Source: Cyclobacteriaceae bacterium
GTDB taxonomy: Bacteria > Bacteroidota > Bacteroidia > Cytophagales > Cyclobacteriaceae
NCBI GenBank assembly: GCA_025055435.1
Contig: JANWWN010000009.1
Span: 1-64,000 of the forward strand
Reading direction: 5' to 3'
Length of the DNA stretch: 64,000 nt
This document shows, piece after piece, positions 18,678-28,324 of the stretch. The notes beneath the pieces were generated by a model. That model saw only the letters and a list, made by a program, of their open reading frames with translations. It ran no database searches and had not been told where the DNA came from. The position numbers and the translations under genes are program-made. Each line of letters begins with the position of its first letter. The stretch's first letter is position 1.

Positions 18678-18979
18678 CTTCAGGAAAAAAGCACAAAGGG
18701 GAAATACAGAAAATCGGTGAGGCCATTCGCGACCTGTTGCAAACCTACCATCTGGATGGCCGGTTTGATGAAGCGGCATTACTGGCCTCCTGGCCTGACA
18801 TGGTGGGACCGGCTGTGGCCAAACGCACCCGAAAAGTTTTTATCCAGAACAAAATTCTTATTGTAGAGCTAACCTCATCTTCCATGAAAAACGATTTTCT
18901 GCTCCACAAACAGCGGGTACTTGAATTGTTTCAGGAAAAGTTTGGCCGGAACATCATTACGGATATAATAGTCAGATGA
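18674..18979 (+). CDS. DUF721 / DciA-like replicative helicase loader
   Basis: 101 aa. The DUF721 pattern is clear: an N-terminal basic segment, IGEAIRDLLQTYHLDGRFDEAALLASWPDMVGPAVAKRTRKVFIQ, then a beta-hairpin VELTSSSMKNDFLLHKQRVLELF. DUF721 proteins include DciA, the helicase operator of bacteria without DnaC or DnaI. In Bacteroidota the gene usually follows recF, as here (4-bp ATGA overlap). Function by family inference. Confidence 0.82.
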   Translation: MTSGKKHKGEIQKIGEAIRDLLQTYHLDGRFDEAALLASWPDMVGPAVAKRTRKVFIQNKILIVELTSSSMKNDFLLHKQRVLELFQEKFGRNIITDIIVR

Positions 18980-18998
18980 TTTTCTGAGAGGAACTAGG

Positions 18999-19064
18999 TT
19001 TGCCTAAACCAAAAAAGCTCATAATTTTGCACTCCTTTTAAAGCCGGAGGGTTGTATCGGCTTT
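18999..19064 (+). promoter_or_regulatory. Promoter and leader of the tRNA-tuf operon
   Basis: TTTG at 18999-19002, exactly 19 nt, TAATTTTG at 19022-19029: a full consensus Bacteroidota promoter. The leader then forms a 7-bp stem (AAAGCCG 19040-19046 with CGGCTTT 19058-19064) before tRNA-Tyr, probably a processing element. Confidence 0.75.
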
Positions 19065-19101
19065 GAGAGCCGGGGGATGGAGAGATGCCCTTGGAAGATT
19101 T

Positions 19102-19184
19102 GGGGGAATACCAAAGTGGCCAACTGGGGCAGACTGTAAATCTGCTGTCTTATGACTTCCTAGGTTCGAATCCTAGTTCCCCCA
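19102..19184 (+). tRNA. tRNA-Tyr (GTA)
   Basis: 83 nt with a long variable arm. Acceptor GGGGGAA pairs with TTCCCCC; anticodon loop CTGTAAA gives GTA; T-loop GGTTCGAATCC is intact. No encoded CCA. First of three tRNAs ahead of tuf, an order shared with E. coli tufB. Confidence 0.95.
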
Positions 19185-19242
19185 CTTCGGGTTCAATTGG
19201 GTGCTCGCTTGTTTCGAACACTCAAAATTTGAACCGTAACAT

Positions 19243-19315
19243 GCGGGAGTAGCTCAGTTGGTAGAGCGGCAGCCTTCCAAGCTGCAGGTCGCGGGTTCGA
19301 GCCTCGTCTCCCGCT
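19243..19315 (+). tRNA. tRNA-Gly (TCC)
   Basis: 73 nt. Acceptor GCGGGAG pairs with CTCCCGC; anticodon stem-loop CAGCCTTCCAAGCTG gives TCC; D-arm AGCTCAGTTGGTAGAGC and T-arm GGGTTCGAGCC are intact. CCA not encoded. Confidence 0.95.
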
Positions 19316-19351
19316 CAGCGGTCACAGGAAGAGTGACATATTAAAGAATAC

Positions 19352-19416
19352 AGGGAAGCAGGGAGCAGGTCGCGCCTGCCTGCGGCAGTCAGGGGTTCGA
19401 GCCTCGTTTCCCGCTC
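19352..19416 (+). pseudogene. Decayed 3' copy of tRNA-Gly with palindromic insertion
   Basis: From 19365 the sequence repeats the 3' half of the preceding tRNA-Gly (GCAGGTCGC, then GGGTTCGAGCCTCGT, TCCCGCTC) with one substitution. It is interrupted by 19 extra bases (19374-19392) that are nearly palindromic (CCTGCCTGC / GGCAGTCAGG). No anticodon arm or proper 5' acceptor is left, so it is not a working tRNA. A hairpin (TTTTCAGAA/TTCTGAAAA, 19418-19440) follows. Confidence 0.7.
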
Positions 19417-19477
19417 ATTTTCAGAAAGTTGTTCTGAAAAAACGTTTAGGTACTGGTTCCGGTTACCCGGAATAATT

Positions 19478-19549
<72 letters not shown>

Positions 19550-19596
19550 CAGCCGGTACCTCGCAATTTATTGATAAACAAAAAGGATTTGTCCGG

Positions 19597-19625
19597 ATTT
19601 CTGATGTCTAGCAAACATCTGAAAT
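19597..19625 (+). promoter_or_regulatory. Structured leader hairpin upstream of tuf
   Basis: ATTTC-T-GATGT (19597-19607) pairs with ACATC-T-GAAAT (19615-19625), an 11-bp stem with one T-T mismatch and a 7-nt loop. Outer bases (GGATTTC/GAAAT..AATCC) can extend it. It lies between tRNA-Thr and tuf, where the polycistronic tRNA-mRNA must be processed, so an RNase cleavage or mRNA-stabilising role is likely. No other -7 box is clear in this gap. Confidence 0.45.
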
Positions 19626-19751
19626 GAAATCCGATGAATCTATCAACCTTATTCGATAGGCTTATCATGTTTAAGGTGTAGCCGCGGAAGCGGAAAGCAA
19701 AACCGTAAACTATTTAAACTAAATCATACACTTTAAACTCGACTTACTACT

Positions 19752-20939
19752 ATGGCTAAGGAAACCTTTGATCGTTCGAAGCCTCACGTAAACGTTGGAA
19801 CCATCGGTCACGTTGACCATGGAAAGACTACGCTTACTGCGGCCATTACCAAAGTGCTGGCTAAGAAAGGTCTGGCACAGGAACGCGACTTCTCGTCAAT
19901 TGACAATGCTCCCGAAGAAAAAGAGCGCGGTATTACCATTAATACCTCTCACGTGGAGTATCAAACTGAAAACCGTCACTACGCCCACGTTGACTGTCCC
20001 GGTCACGCCGACTATGTGAAGAACATGGTTACCGGTGCTGCCCAGATGGATGGTGCTATTTTGGTAGTAGCTGCAACCGACGGTCCCATGCCGCAAACCC
20101 GCGAGCACATTCTGTTGGCTCGTCAGGTTGGCGTACCCGCACTCGTGGTGTTCATGAACAAAGTGGACCTCGTGGATGACCCTGAGCTGTTGGACCTTGT
20201 GGAAATGGAAATCCGCGAATTGCTTTCTTCGTACGATTTCCCTGGCGACAAAATTCCCGTAATCCGCGGTTCTGCACTAGGGGCCCTCAACGGCGAGCCG
20301 AAATGGGTTGAGAAAGTTGAAGAATTGATGAAGGCTGTGGATGAATACATTCCGCTGCCTGTTCGTCTGATTGATAAAGACTTCCTCATGCCCATTGAAG
20401 ACGTATTCTCAATTACCGGTCGCGGTACGGTAGCTACCGGACGCATTGAGCGTGGTGTTGTAAAAACCGGTGACTCGGTTGAAATTCTGGGTATGGGTGC
20501 CGAAAACCTCACTTCTGTCGTTACCGGCGTTGAAATGTTCCGTAAAATCCTCGATCGCGGTGAGGCCGGCGATAACGTTGGCTTACTGCTTCGCGGTATT
20601 GAAAAGAACCAAATCCGCAGGGGAATGGTAATCTGTAAACCCGGCTCGGTAACACCGCATGCCAAATTCAAAGCCGAGGTTTACGTGCTTTCTAAGGAAG
20701 AAGGTGGTCGCCATACGCCATTCTTCAATAAATACCGTCCTCAGTTTTATTTCCGTACTACCGACGTAACAGGTGAAATTAAACTGCCGGCTGGTGTGGA
20801 AATGGTTATGCCGGGCGATAACGTATCCATTGAAGTGGAGCTGATCAGCAAAATTGCCATGGAAAAAGGTCTGCGCTTCGCTATCCGCGAAGGTGGCCGC
20901 ACCGTTGGCTCCGGACAGGTGACCGAAATCCTCGATTAA
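19752..20939 (+). CDS. tuf: Elongation factor Tu
   Basis: 395 aa, the usual length. The GTPase delivers aminoacyl-tRNA to the ribosomal A site. G1 is GHVDHGKT at 19-26, the effector loop contains [14 protein letters not shown]3 is DCPGHADY, G4 is NKVD, and G5 is [11 protein letters not shown]. Domain 2 ([17 protein letters not shown]) and domain 3 ([34 protein letters not shown]) are complete. Upstream tRNAs suggest co-transcription; a strong terminator follows. Confidence 0.98.
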   Translation: MAKETFDRSKPHVNVGTIGHVDHGKTTLTAAITKVLAKKGLAQERDFSSIDNAPEEKERGITINTSHVEYQTENRHYAHVDCPGHADYVKNMVTGAAQMDGAILVVAATDGPMPQTREHILLARQVGVPALVVFMNKVDLVDDPELLDLVEMEIRELLSSYDFPGDKIPVIRGSALGALNGEPKWVEKVEELMKAVDEYIPLPVRLIDKDFLMPIEDVFSITGRGTVATGRIERGVVKTGDSVEILGMGAENLTSVVTGVEMFRKILDRGEAGDNVGLLLRGIEKNQIRRGMVICKPGSVTPHAKFKAEVYVLSKEEGGRHTPFFNKYRPQFYFRTTDVTGEIKLPAGVEMVMPGDNVSIEVELISKIAMEKGLRFAIREGGRTVGSGQVTEILD

Positions 20940-20977
20940 ACAGGATTCCGGCTCATTTCCGGTAAATGAATAAACCG

Positions 20978-21020
20978 AAGGCGTTTCTGAATTTTTTAGA
21001 AACGCCTTTGTTTTCTTTTC
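20978..21020 (+). terminator. Terminator after tuf
   Basis: An 11-bp stem AAGGCGTTTCT (20978-20988) with AGAAACGCCTT (20998-21008), 9-nt loop and a T-rich tail. The end of the stem and tail contains TTTG at 21007-21010, which is also the -33 box of the next promoter. Confidence 0.88.
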
Positions 21021-21037
21021 ACGGATTTCTACCTTTG
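21007..21037 (+). promoter_or_regulatory. Promoter for tRNA-Trp-secE-nusG-rpl-rpoBC
   Basis: TTTG 21007-21010, 19 nt, TACCTTTG 21030-21037; full consensus. Its -33 box overlaps the tuf terminator. Confidence 0.75.
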
Positions 21038-21132
21038 CAGTCCTTTTGGGATTCGCGAGGTTTAAATTTGTAATCTGGTGGCTCTCAAGAGGTTGTGAGA
21101 ACCGCAAGCTCTGATGTGAAACCAGTACATAA

Positions 21133-21205
<73 letters not shown>

Positions 21206-21357
21206 CTGCTAAAAGCAAAAGCCGAAGTGGCGGTTTGAATTCGGTATTCAGGAGTTCAAGCCTTTCTGTCCGAAACAGGCCACTCCGTGCAGCATGCAGA
21301 GTGAGATGGCAGGGTTCCGGTACTGCAAAACATCGAAACAGCCAACTTATCCAATCC

Positions 21358-21549
21358 ATGGAGCGCCTTAAAAAATACATTGCTGAATCCTGGGAAGAAA
21401 TCCGCAATAAGGTTTCATGGACCAGCTACAAAGAATTACAGGGCAGTGCCATACTGGTTTTGGTGGCGTCCACCATTTTCGCCCTCGTTATTGGTGCTAT
21501 GGATTGGGTGTTTAATAAAAGTTTGGAGTGGTTTTACCGTGAATTCTAA
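21358..21549 (+). CDS. secE: Preprotein translocase subunit SecE
   Basis: 63 aa from ATG 21358 (MERLKKYIAESWEEI). The single-helix short form: an amphipathic N-terminus with NKVSWTSYKELQGSAILVLVASTIFALVIG, the conserved V-x-W-P/T motif and one transmembrane helix at about 30-50. It clamps SecY in the Sec channel. The frame is open upstream to 21148, but that extension runs through tRNA-Trp and is not coding. nusG follows after 11 bp. Confidence 0.93.
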   Translation: MERLKKYIAESWEEIRNKVSWTSYKELQGSAILVLVASTIFALVIGAMDWVFNKSLEWFYREF

Positions 21550-21560
21550 TTCCGGCTGCT

Positions 21561-22115
21561 ATGGGAGAACTTAAGTGGTACGTTTTGCGGGTCATCAGCG
21601 GCCAGGAAAAAAAGGTTAAAACCTACCTGGACAATGAAATCGAACGGGAAAAGCTGCGTGATTTCATTCCACAGGTGCTAATACCTTCGGAAAAGGTTTA
21701 CGAAATGCGCGGAGGAAAAAAGAAGCTTCGCGAGCGCAATTTTTTTCCGGGGTATGTATTGATTTCAGCCGACCTGACAAACAGCAAAGCGGTTGATGCA
21801 GTAAATAAAATTCCAGGGGTGCTGGGATTTTTGGGCGGTAGTTCGGGTTCTTCGAAAGAGCCTGTACCCTTGCGGCCTTCGGAAGTTAACCGCATTCTCG
21901 GTAAAGTGGATGAGATTGAATCATTTGATGAAAAACTGGATAGGCCATTTATAAAAGGAGAAACAGTGAAAGTTATGGATGGGCCTTTCAGTGGCTTTAC
22001 CGGTACGGTAGAAGAAATTTTTGAGGAGAAAAAGAAACTTAATGTAATGGTTAAGATTTTCGGGCGAAACACGCCGTTGGAACTTAACTACATGCAGGTA
22101 GAAAAACTTGACTGA
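21561..22115 (+). CDS. nusG: Transcription termination/antitermination factor NusG
   Basis: 184 aa. The NGN domain begins [19 protein letters not shown] and includes [29 protein letters not shown]; the C-terminal KOW domain is [24 protein letters not shown]. It binds RNA polymerase and links it to Rho or ribosome. secE-nusG-rplK order is standard. Confidence 0.96.
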   Translation: MGELKWYVLRVISGQEKKVKTYLDNEIEREKLRDFIPQVLIPSEKVYEMRGGKKKLRERNFFPGYVLISADLTNSKAVDAVNKIPGVLGFLGGSSGSSKEPVPLRPSEVNRILGKVDEIESFDEKLDRPFIKGETVKVMDGPFSGFTGTVEEIFEEKKKLNVMVKIFGRNTPLELNYMQVEKLD

Positions 22116-22120
22116 TTACT

Positions 22121-22564
22121 ATGGCAAAAGAAGTAGTAGGCTATCTGAAACTTCAGGTAAAAGGTGCTTCGGCTAACCCGGCGCCTCCCATTGGCCCGGC
22201 TCTGGGTAGCAAAGGGCTTAATATCATGGACTTCTGCAAGCAGTTCAACGCGCGCACGCAGGATAAGCCTGGCCAGTTACTGCCCGTGCTCATCACCATC
22301 TACAACGATAAGTCGTTCGACTTTGTCATCAAGACGCCGCCTGCAGCCAACCTTATACTCGAGGCCTTGAAAAAGCAAAAAGGATCGGCCGAGCCCAACC
22401 GCAATAAAATCGGCTCCATTACCTGGGATCAGGTGCGAAAAATTGCCGAAATCAAAATGCCCGATTTGAATGCCTTTACCATTGAATCGGCCATGAAAAT
22501 GATTGCCGGCACAGCACGCAGCATGGGTGTTACCGTAACCGGTACACCTCCCTGGCAACAATAA
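22121..22564 (+). CDS. rplK: 50S ribosomal protein L11
   Basis: 147 aa. N-terminal domain [36 protein letters not shown]-terminal rRNA-binding domain ending in [12 protein letters not shown]. It forms the GTPase-associated centre stalk base with 23S rRNA. Five bp after nusG. Confidence 0.97.
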   Translation: MAKEVVGYLKLQVKGASANPAPPIGPALGSKGLNIMDFCKQFNARTQDKPGQLLPVLITIYNDKSFDFVIKTPPAANLILEALKKQKGSAEPNRNKIGSITWDQVRKIAEIKMPDLNAFTIESAMKMIAGTARSMGVTVTGTPPWQQ

Positions 22565-22604
22565 AAATCGGGTAATTCACCAAAAATTGAACAGCAGATA
22601 GGAT

Positions 22605-23306
22605 ATGGCACGCAGATTAACGAAAAACAGAAAGGCAGTTATGAGCAAATACGATCTAACCAAATCGTATTCCCTGGATGAAGCTGCCAGCATGCTGAAG
22701 GATATAACCTACACCAAGTTTGATGCTTCCGTGGATCTGGATGTGCGGCTGGGTGTGGACCCTAAAAAGTCCGACCAAATGGTACGCGGCGTGGTTACCC
22801 TGCCCCATGGCATTGGAAAAACGGTACGCGTACTGGTGTTGTGCACACCCGATAAGGAAAAAGAAGCCAAAGACGCCGGTGCCGATTACGTTGGTTTGGA
22901 CGAATACATCCAGAAAATCGAAGGCGGATGGACCGATGTGGATGTGATTATCTGTACGCCCACCGTTATGGCTAAGGTTGGTAAACTGGGTAAAGTACTT
23001 GGTCCGCGCGGATTGATGCCCAACCCTAAATCAGGAACTGTTACGCTCGAAGTCGGTAAAGCCGTTAAAGAAGTAAAAGCCGGTAAAATCGACTTCAAAA
23101 TAGATAAGGCCGGAATCATCCATACCAGCATTGGGAAAGCTTCCTTCCCTCCTGAAAAAATCAGGGAAAATGCCATGGAAATGATTCAGACCATTGCCAA
23201 GCTGAAACCCGCATCGGCTAAAGGTACGTACTTCAAAAGTATCAGTATCTCTACCACGATGAGTCCGGGTATTCGGATTGACACCAACTCAATTACGGGT
23301 ATTTAA
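22605..23306 (+). CDS. rplA: 50S ribosomal protein L1
   Basis: 233 aa. Typical motifs: [59 protein letters not shown]. Builds the L1 stalk that moves E-site tRNA; in many bacteria it represses its own mRNA, but no leader site is evident here. Confidence 0.97.
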   Translation: MARRLTKNRKAVMSKYDLTKSYSLDEAASMLKDITYTKFDASVDLDVRLGVDPKKSDQMVRGVVTLPHGIGKTVRVLVLCTPDKEKEAKDAGADYVGLDEYIQKIEGGWTDVDVIICTPTVMAKVGKLGKVLGPRGLMPNPKSGTVTLEVGKAVKEVKAGKIDFKIDKAGIIHTSIGKASFPPEKIRENAMEMIQTIAKLKPASAKGTYFKSISISTTMSPGIRIDTNSITGI

Positions 23307-23317
23307 AAAATCCGAAC

Positions 23318-23848
23318 ATGACCAGAGAAGAAAAAGCACAGATTATCGAGGAGCTGGAAAAGAAGTTTGCCGAACATCAGCACTTCTACATTACCGATGC
23401 CGGCGGTCTTACCGTTGAGCAGGTAAATGGTTTCCGCAGACTGTGCTTCAAAGCCGGGGTGGAATACGGTGTGTATAAGAACACACTGATCCGCAAGGCA
23501 CTGGAGCGAAGAAAAGACGTTGACTACACTCCGCTCTTTAAAGTGCTGCATGGCTTCTCCGGAATTATCTTTTCCAAAGAGGCAGGTAATGCGCCTGCAC
23601 GCGTTATTAAGGAATTCCGTCAGAAGCTCGAAGGCAAACCGGTATTGAAAGCTGCCTCGATTGACTCCGAATTTTTTATCGGAGATGACCAGCTCAATAC
23701 ACTCGCTGAACTGAAAAGCAAACAGGAGCTTATTGGCGAAATCGTATCCCTGCTGCAATCGCCTGCGAAGAATGTGCTCTCCGCGCTGCTTAGCGGAAAG
23801 CATACCCTTGCCGGCCTGGTTAAAGCACTGGAAGAACGAAAAAACTAA
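23318..23848 (+). CDS. rplJ: 50S ribosomal protein L10
   Basis: 176 aa. N-terminal EKKFAEHQHFYITDAGGLTVEQVNGFRRLC and VYKNTLIRKALERR are diagnostic; the C-terminal helix binds L12 dimers. It anchors the L7/L12 stalk. Eleven bp after rplA. Confidence 0.96.
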   Translation: MTREEKAQIIEELEKKFAEHQHFYITDAGGLTVEQVNGFRRLCFKAGVEYGVYKNTLIRKALERRKDVDYTPLFKVLHGFSGIIFSKEAGNAPARVIKEFRQKLEGKPVLKAASIDSEFFIGDDQLNTLAELKSKQELIGEIVSLLQSPAKNVLSALLSGKHTLAGLVKALEERKN

Positions 23849-23881
23849 ACCGATTGTACAATCTTTTAAATTTCATTACAC

Positions 23882-24265
23882 ATGGCTGACATTAAATCAT
23901 TAGGAGATCAACTCGTTGAACTCACCGTTAAAGAAGTTAACGAACTGGCTGCCTATCTGAAGGAAACCTATGGCATTGAACCGGCTGCCGCTGCCGTGGC
24001 TGTAGCTGGTCCCGCTGCAGGTGGTGCAGGTGCTGCTGCAGCCGCTGCTGAGAAGACCAACTTCGATGTAGTGCTGAAGTCGCCCGGAGCCAACAAACTG
24101 CAAATCGTTAAACTGGTGAAAGAACTCACCGGCCTCGGTTTGAAGGAAGCCAAAGACGTAGTTGATGGCGCTCCGAAAACCATTAAGGAAGGTTTACCGA
24201 AAGACGAAGCCGAAAACCTCAAAAAACAACTCGTAGAGGCCGGAGCCGAAGTAGAACTGAAGTAA
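23882..24265 (+). CDS. rplL: 50S ribosomal protein L7/L12
   Basis: 127 aa. N-terminal dimerisation domain ([22 protein letters not shown]), an Ala/Gly-rich hinge at about 40-58, and the C-terminal factor-binding domain with [34 protein letters not shown]. Recruits translation factors. A hairpin lies between it and rpoB. Confidence 0.97.
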   Translation: MADIKSLGDQLVELTVKEVNELAAYLKETYGIEPAAAAVAVAGPAAGGAGAAAAAAEKTNFDVVLKSPGANKLQIVKLVKELTGLGLKEAKDVVDGAPKTIKEGLPKDEAENLKKQLVEAGAEVELK

Positions 24266-24306
24266 TTCCATCGGTTCAATTTGGACTTCGCCTCATCACG
24301 CGAAAC

Positions 24307-24355
24307 AGACCTCGCTCTTCATCTCCTTTACGGGATGGGAGCAAGGTCTATTTGC
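24307..24355 (+). terminator. Attenuator-like hairpin between rplL and rpoB
   Basis: AGACCT (24307-24312) pairs with AGGTCT (24344-24349); GCTC and GAGC and then CATC/GATG extend the stem with single bulges. A weak T-rich stretch (ATTTGCGTTTG) follows. Placed as the partial terminator that in other bacteria makes rpoB less abundant than the ribosomal proteins; could also be a processing site. Confidence 0.6.
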
Positions 24356-24408
24356 GTTTGTATAGTTTAATGCACTTCATTCAACAGGTATCTTAAAACT
24401 TTATCGCC

Positions 24409-27400
24409 TTGGCAAAACTAACCAACACCGGCAGAATCGACTTTTCCAAAACCGACCGTGTCATCGATTATCCCGACTTCCTGGACGTGCAACTCCAGTC
24501 TTTCCGGGATTTTCTTCAAATCGACACCCCTGCGGAAAAGCGTCAGAACGAAGGGCTCTACAAAGTATTTGCAGAAAACTTTCCCATCACCGACTCACGC
24601 GAAAACTTTGTGCTGGAATTCGTGGACTACACCATCGATCCGCCTAAATACAGCGTGGACGAGTGTATCGATCGCGGATTAACCTACTCCGTTCCGTTAA
24701 AAGCCAAACTGCGCCTTACCTGTAATGATGAGGACAACGAGGATTTCCAAACCATTGAACAGGAAGTGTTCCTGGGGAATATCCCGTACATGACCGAAAA
24801 GGGATCGTTCATCATCAACGGCGCTGAACGGGTAATCGTGTCGCAGTTGCACCGCTCTCCGGGTGTGTTTTTTGCCATGAGCAAACATACCAACGGCACC
24901 AAACTCTATTCAGCCCGTATCATTCCTTTTAAAGGATCATGGATTGAATTTGCTACCGATGTGAACGCTGTAATGTATGCGTACATCGACCGGAAAAAGA
25001 AATTTCCCGTAACCACCCTGTTAAGGGCCATTGGTTATGGAACAGATAAAGATATTCTCGATCTCTTCGGTCTTTCTGAAGAAATAGAGGCAACGAAAAG
25101 CGCTTTGAAAAAAGCCGTAGGCCGCAAACTGGCGGCCCGCGTGCTGCGTACGTGGACGGAAGATTTTGTGGACGAAGATACGGGCGAGGTGGTGTCCATC
25201 GACCGTAACGAAGTGTTGCTGGAACGCGATCATATTCTGACCGAAGAAGACATCGACACCATTCTGGAGTCAGGTGTGAAATCGGTTATCCTCCACCGCG
25301 ATGATGTGAACGTTGCCGACTACACCATCATCTTCAATACGCTGGCCAAAGACAATTCCAACTCCGAAAAAGAAGCCGTTGAGCAGATCTACCGACAACT
25401 GCGAAACACCGAAGCGCCTGATGAGCAAACCGCGCGCGACATTATTAACAGTTTGTTCTTTAGCGAAAAACGCTACGACCTGGGTGAAGTCGGCCGCTAC
25501 CGCATCAATAAAAAGTTAGGCCTGGACCACAGCTACGACCAGCGCGTACTGACTAAAGAAGATATTATTCTGATTGTTAAGTACCTCATCGGCCTGGTGA
25601 ACTCCAAAGCCGTTGTTGACGATATTGATCACCTGAGTAACCGCCGGGTACGTACCGTAGGCGAGCAGCTCTACGCCCAGTTTGGCGTAGGGTTGGCACG
25701 CATGGCCCGCACCATTAAAGAGCGGATGAACGTTCGCGACAATGAAGACTTTAAGCCTGTTGACCTGATCAACGCGCGCACGCTTTCATCCGTAATCAAC
25801 TCCTTCTTTGGAACCAACCAGCTCAGCCAGTTCATGGATCAAACCAACCCGCTGGCTGAAATTACGCATAAGCGCAGGATGTCGGCCCTCGGTCCGGGCG
25901 GCCTTTCGCGCGAACGCGCCGGCTTCGAAGTGCGCGATGTGCACTATACTCACTACGGCCGCTTGTGCACCATCGAAACGCCGGAAGGACCTAACATTGG
26001 TCTTATCTCATCGCTTTGCGTACATGCCAAGGTTAATAAAATGGGCTTCATCGAAACGCCTTACCGCAAGGTGGAGAACGGTAAAGTGAAGTCGAATGAG
26101 CTGGTGTATCTAACTGCCGAAGAAGAAGATACCCATAATATTGCACGTGCCAACACGCAGATAAAACCCAATGGCGAACTGGCCGAAGAAAAAGTAAAAG
26201 TGCGTTTTGAGGGCGACTTCCCCATGGTGGACCCTAAAGACGTACATTACATGGATGTAGCCCCGAATCAAATCGTTTCCATAGCTGCCTCACTGATTCC
26301 TTTCCTGGAACATGACGATGCCAACCGGGCACTTATGGGATCGAACATGCAGCGGCAGGCTGTCCCGCTCATGCGCCCGGAAGCTCCGATTGTCGGAACG
26401 GGCCTGGAAGAGCGTGTAGCCATTGATTCGCGCGCGCTCATCACCGCGGAAGGCGATGGTGTGGTGGTGTACGTTGATGCACGGAAGATCGTAATTCGTT
26501 ACGATTTAACCGAGGAACAACGCCTGGTGAATTTTGACACCGAGGAAAAGACCTATAACCTCATCAAGTTCCGCCGAACCAACCAGGATACCTGTATTAA
26601 CCATACACCCATAGTTCGTAAGGGCGACCGCGTTAAAAAAGGTCAGCCTTTGGTTGAAGGCTATGCAACAAGCAAAGGCGAGCTGGCTCTCGGACGCAAC
26701 CTGCTGGTAGCCTACATGCCATGGCAGGGTTACAACTTTGAAGATGCCATCGTCATCTCCGAGCGCGTGGTGCGCGATGATATTTACACCTCTATACACA
26801 TTGAAGAATTTGAGTTGGAAGTGCGCGATACCAAGCGCGGTGAGGAGGAGCTTACATCGGAAATACCGAATGTAAGTGAAGAAGCAGTTAAGCACCTTGA
26901 TGAAAATGGTATCATTCGCGTTGGGGCTGAAGTAAAAGAAGGAGATATTCTGATTGGTAAAATAACGCCGAAGGGTGAAACCGATCCTACGCCGGAAGAA
27001 AAACTCCTGCGCGCCATCTTTGGAGACAAGGCCGGTGATGTGAAGGATGCCTCGCTTAAAGCACCTCCGTCGCTCAAAGGCGTGGTGGTGGATACCAAAT
27101 TGTTCTCACGGCCCAAGCGCGATAAAGATGTACGCAATCGCTCGAAGAAAGAACTGGACGCTCTGAAAGCCCGGTACAGTAAACAATTGAGCGATCTGCG
27201 CGCCGAAGCAATTAAAAAGTTAACCACGCTTCTTTCGGGAAAAGTAAGCAACGGCGTTCGCCATAAGTTTGGTGATGAGCTGATTGCCAAGGGTGTGAAG
27301 TTTTCAGCGAAGGTTATCGAGGCTAACCTCTTCCCGGATAAAAACATCTATCGCGATGAAAGCAACTACGCCGTACCGGAAGAAGTAAACCTGATAGCCG

Positions 27401-28278
27401 ATGTATCACTCGATAACTGGACTACCGATGAGCACACCAATGAACTGGTAGCCCAGTTAGTGAAAAACTATCTGCTAAAACGCAACACCTACGCCGGAGA
27501 GTTTAAACGCGAACGCTTTACGCTGGAAGTAGGCGATGAGTTGCCTACCGGGATTGTTCAACTGGCCAAGGTATATATCGCCAAGAAACGCAAACTGAAA
27601 GTAGGCGATAAGATGGCAGGTCGTCACGGTAACAAAGGTGTAGTAGCCAAGATCGTACGCGAGGAGGATATGCCGTTCCTCGAAGACGGAACACCGGTTG
27701 ATATCTGCCTCAATCCACTGGGTGTGCCTTCGCGGATGAACCTCGGACAGTTGTACGAAGCCGCACTGGGCTGGGCAGGAATGAAACTTGGACGCCGGTA
27801 TGCTACACCAATTTTTGATGGTGCCACCCTAGAAGAAGTACAGAAAGAACTGCGCGAAGCGGGCCTTTCCGAATCGGGCCGTACATACCTGTATGATGGC
27901 CTTACCGGTGAACGTTTTGAACAACCGGTTACCGTTGGCGTAGCCTACATGCTCAAGCTGGGTCACCTGGTTGACGATAAGATGCACGCCCGCTCCATTG
28001 GTCCTTACTCCCTCATCACCCAGCAGCCGCTTGGTGGCAAGGCACAGTTTGGTGGTCAGCGATTTGGCGAGATGGAGGTATGGGCACTCGAAGCATTTGG
28101 TGCTGCACACATCCTGCAGGAAATTCTCACCGTAAAATCGGATGATGTAATCGGCCGTGCCAAGGCATATGAGTCGATTGTAAAAGGTGAAAACATGCGC
28201 AAACCTAACATACCAGAGTCGTTCAACGTTTTGGTGCACGAACTCCGCGGTTTGGCGCTGGAAATCACCATGGAATAA
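24409..28278 (+). CDS. rpoB: DNA-directed RNA polymerase subunit beta
   Basis: 1289 aa. TTG start at 24409: the nearest upstream in-frame ATG (24370) is followed by a stop, and starting later would lose conserved [12 protein letters not shown]. The rifampicin-binding cluster at about 467-530 ([41 protein letters not shown]) is of the sensitive wild-type form. Catalytic and flap regions [44 protein letters not shown] are complete. Forms the core enzyme with beta'. Confidence 0.97.
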   Translation: MAKLTNTGRIDFSKTDRVIDYPDFLDVQLQSFRDFLQIDTPAEKRQNEGLYKVFAENFPITDSRENFVLEFVDYTIDPPKYSVDECIDRGLTYSVPLKAKLRLTCNDEDNEDFQTIEQEVFLGNIPYMTEKGSFIINGAERVIVSQLHRSPGVFFAMSKHTNGTKLYSARIIPFKGSWIEFATDVNAVMYAYIDRKKKFPVTTLLRAIGYGTDKDILDLFGLSEEIEATKSALKKAVGRKLAARVLRTWTEDFVDEDTGEVVSIDRNEVLLERDHILTEEDIDTILESGVKSVILHRDDVNVADYTIIFNTLAKDNSNSEKEAVEQIYRQLRNTEAPDEQTARDIINSLFFSEKRYDLGEVGRYRINKKLGLDHSYDQRVLTKEDIILIVKYLIGLVNSKAVVDDIDHLSNRRVRTVGEQLYAQFGVGLARMARTIKERMNVRDNEDFKPVDLINARTLSSVINSFFGTNQLSQFMDQTNPLAEITHKRRMSALGPGGLSRERAGFEVRDVHYTHYGRLCTIETPEGPNIGLISSLCVHAKVNKMGFIETPYRKVENGKVKSNELVYLTAEEEDTHNIARANTQIKPNGELAEEKVKVRFEGDFPMVDPKDVHYMDVAPNQIVSIAASLIPFLEHDDANRALMGSNMQRQAVPLMRPEAPIVGTGLEERVAIDSRALITAEGDGVVVYVDARKIVIRYDLTEEQRLVNFDTEEKTYNLIKFRRTNQDTCINHTPIVRKGDRVKKGQPLVEGYATSKGELALGRNLLVAYMPWQGYNFEDAIVISERVVRDDIYTSIHIEEFELEVRDTKRGEEELTSEIPNVSEEAVKHLDENGIIRVGAEVKEGDILIGKITPKGETDPTPEEKLLRAIFGDKAGDVKDASLKAPPSLKGVVVDTKLFSRPKRDKDVRNRSKKELDALKARYSKQLSDLRAEAIKKLTTLLSGKVSNGVRHKFGDELIAKGVKFSAKVIEANLFPDKNIYRDESNYAVPEEVNLIADVSLDNWTTDEHTNELVAQLVKNYLLKRNTYAGEFKRERFTLEVGDELPTGIVQLAKVYIAKKRKLKVGDKMAGRHGNKGVVAKIVREEDMPFLEDGTPVDICLNPLGVPSRMNLGQLYEAALGWAGMKLGRRYATPIFDGATLEEVQKELREAGLSESGRTYLYDGLTGERFEQPVTVGVAYMLKLGHLVDDKMHARSIGPYSLITQQPLGGKAQFGGQRFGEMEVWALEAFGAAHILQEILTVKSDDVIGRAKAYESIVKGENMRKPNIPESFNVLVHELRGLALEITME

Positions 28279-28324
28279 GAAAAGAAAAACGGAAAACGAG
28301 TTTTAAGACCTCAAACAACACAAC

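Noticed and set aside
21206..21350. Possible second tRNA-like remnant (GGAGTTCAAGCC, CTTTCTGTCC)
   Set aside because: Only a T-arm-like string is visible; no acceptor or anticodon arm can be drawn.
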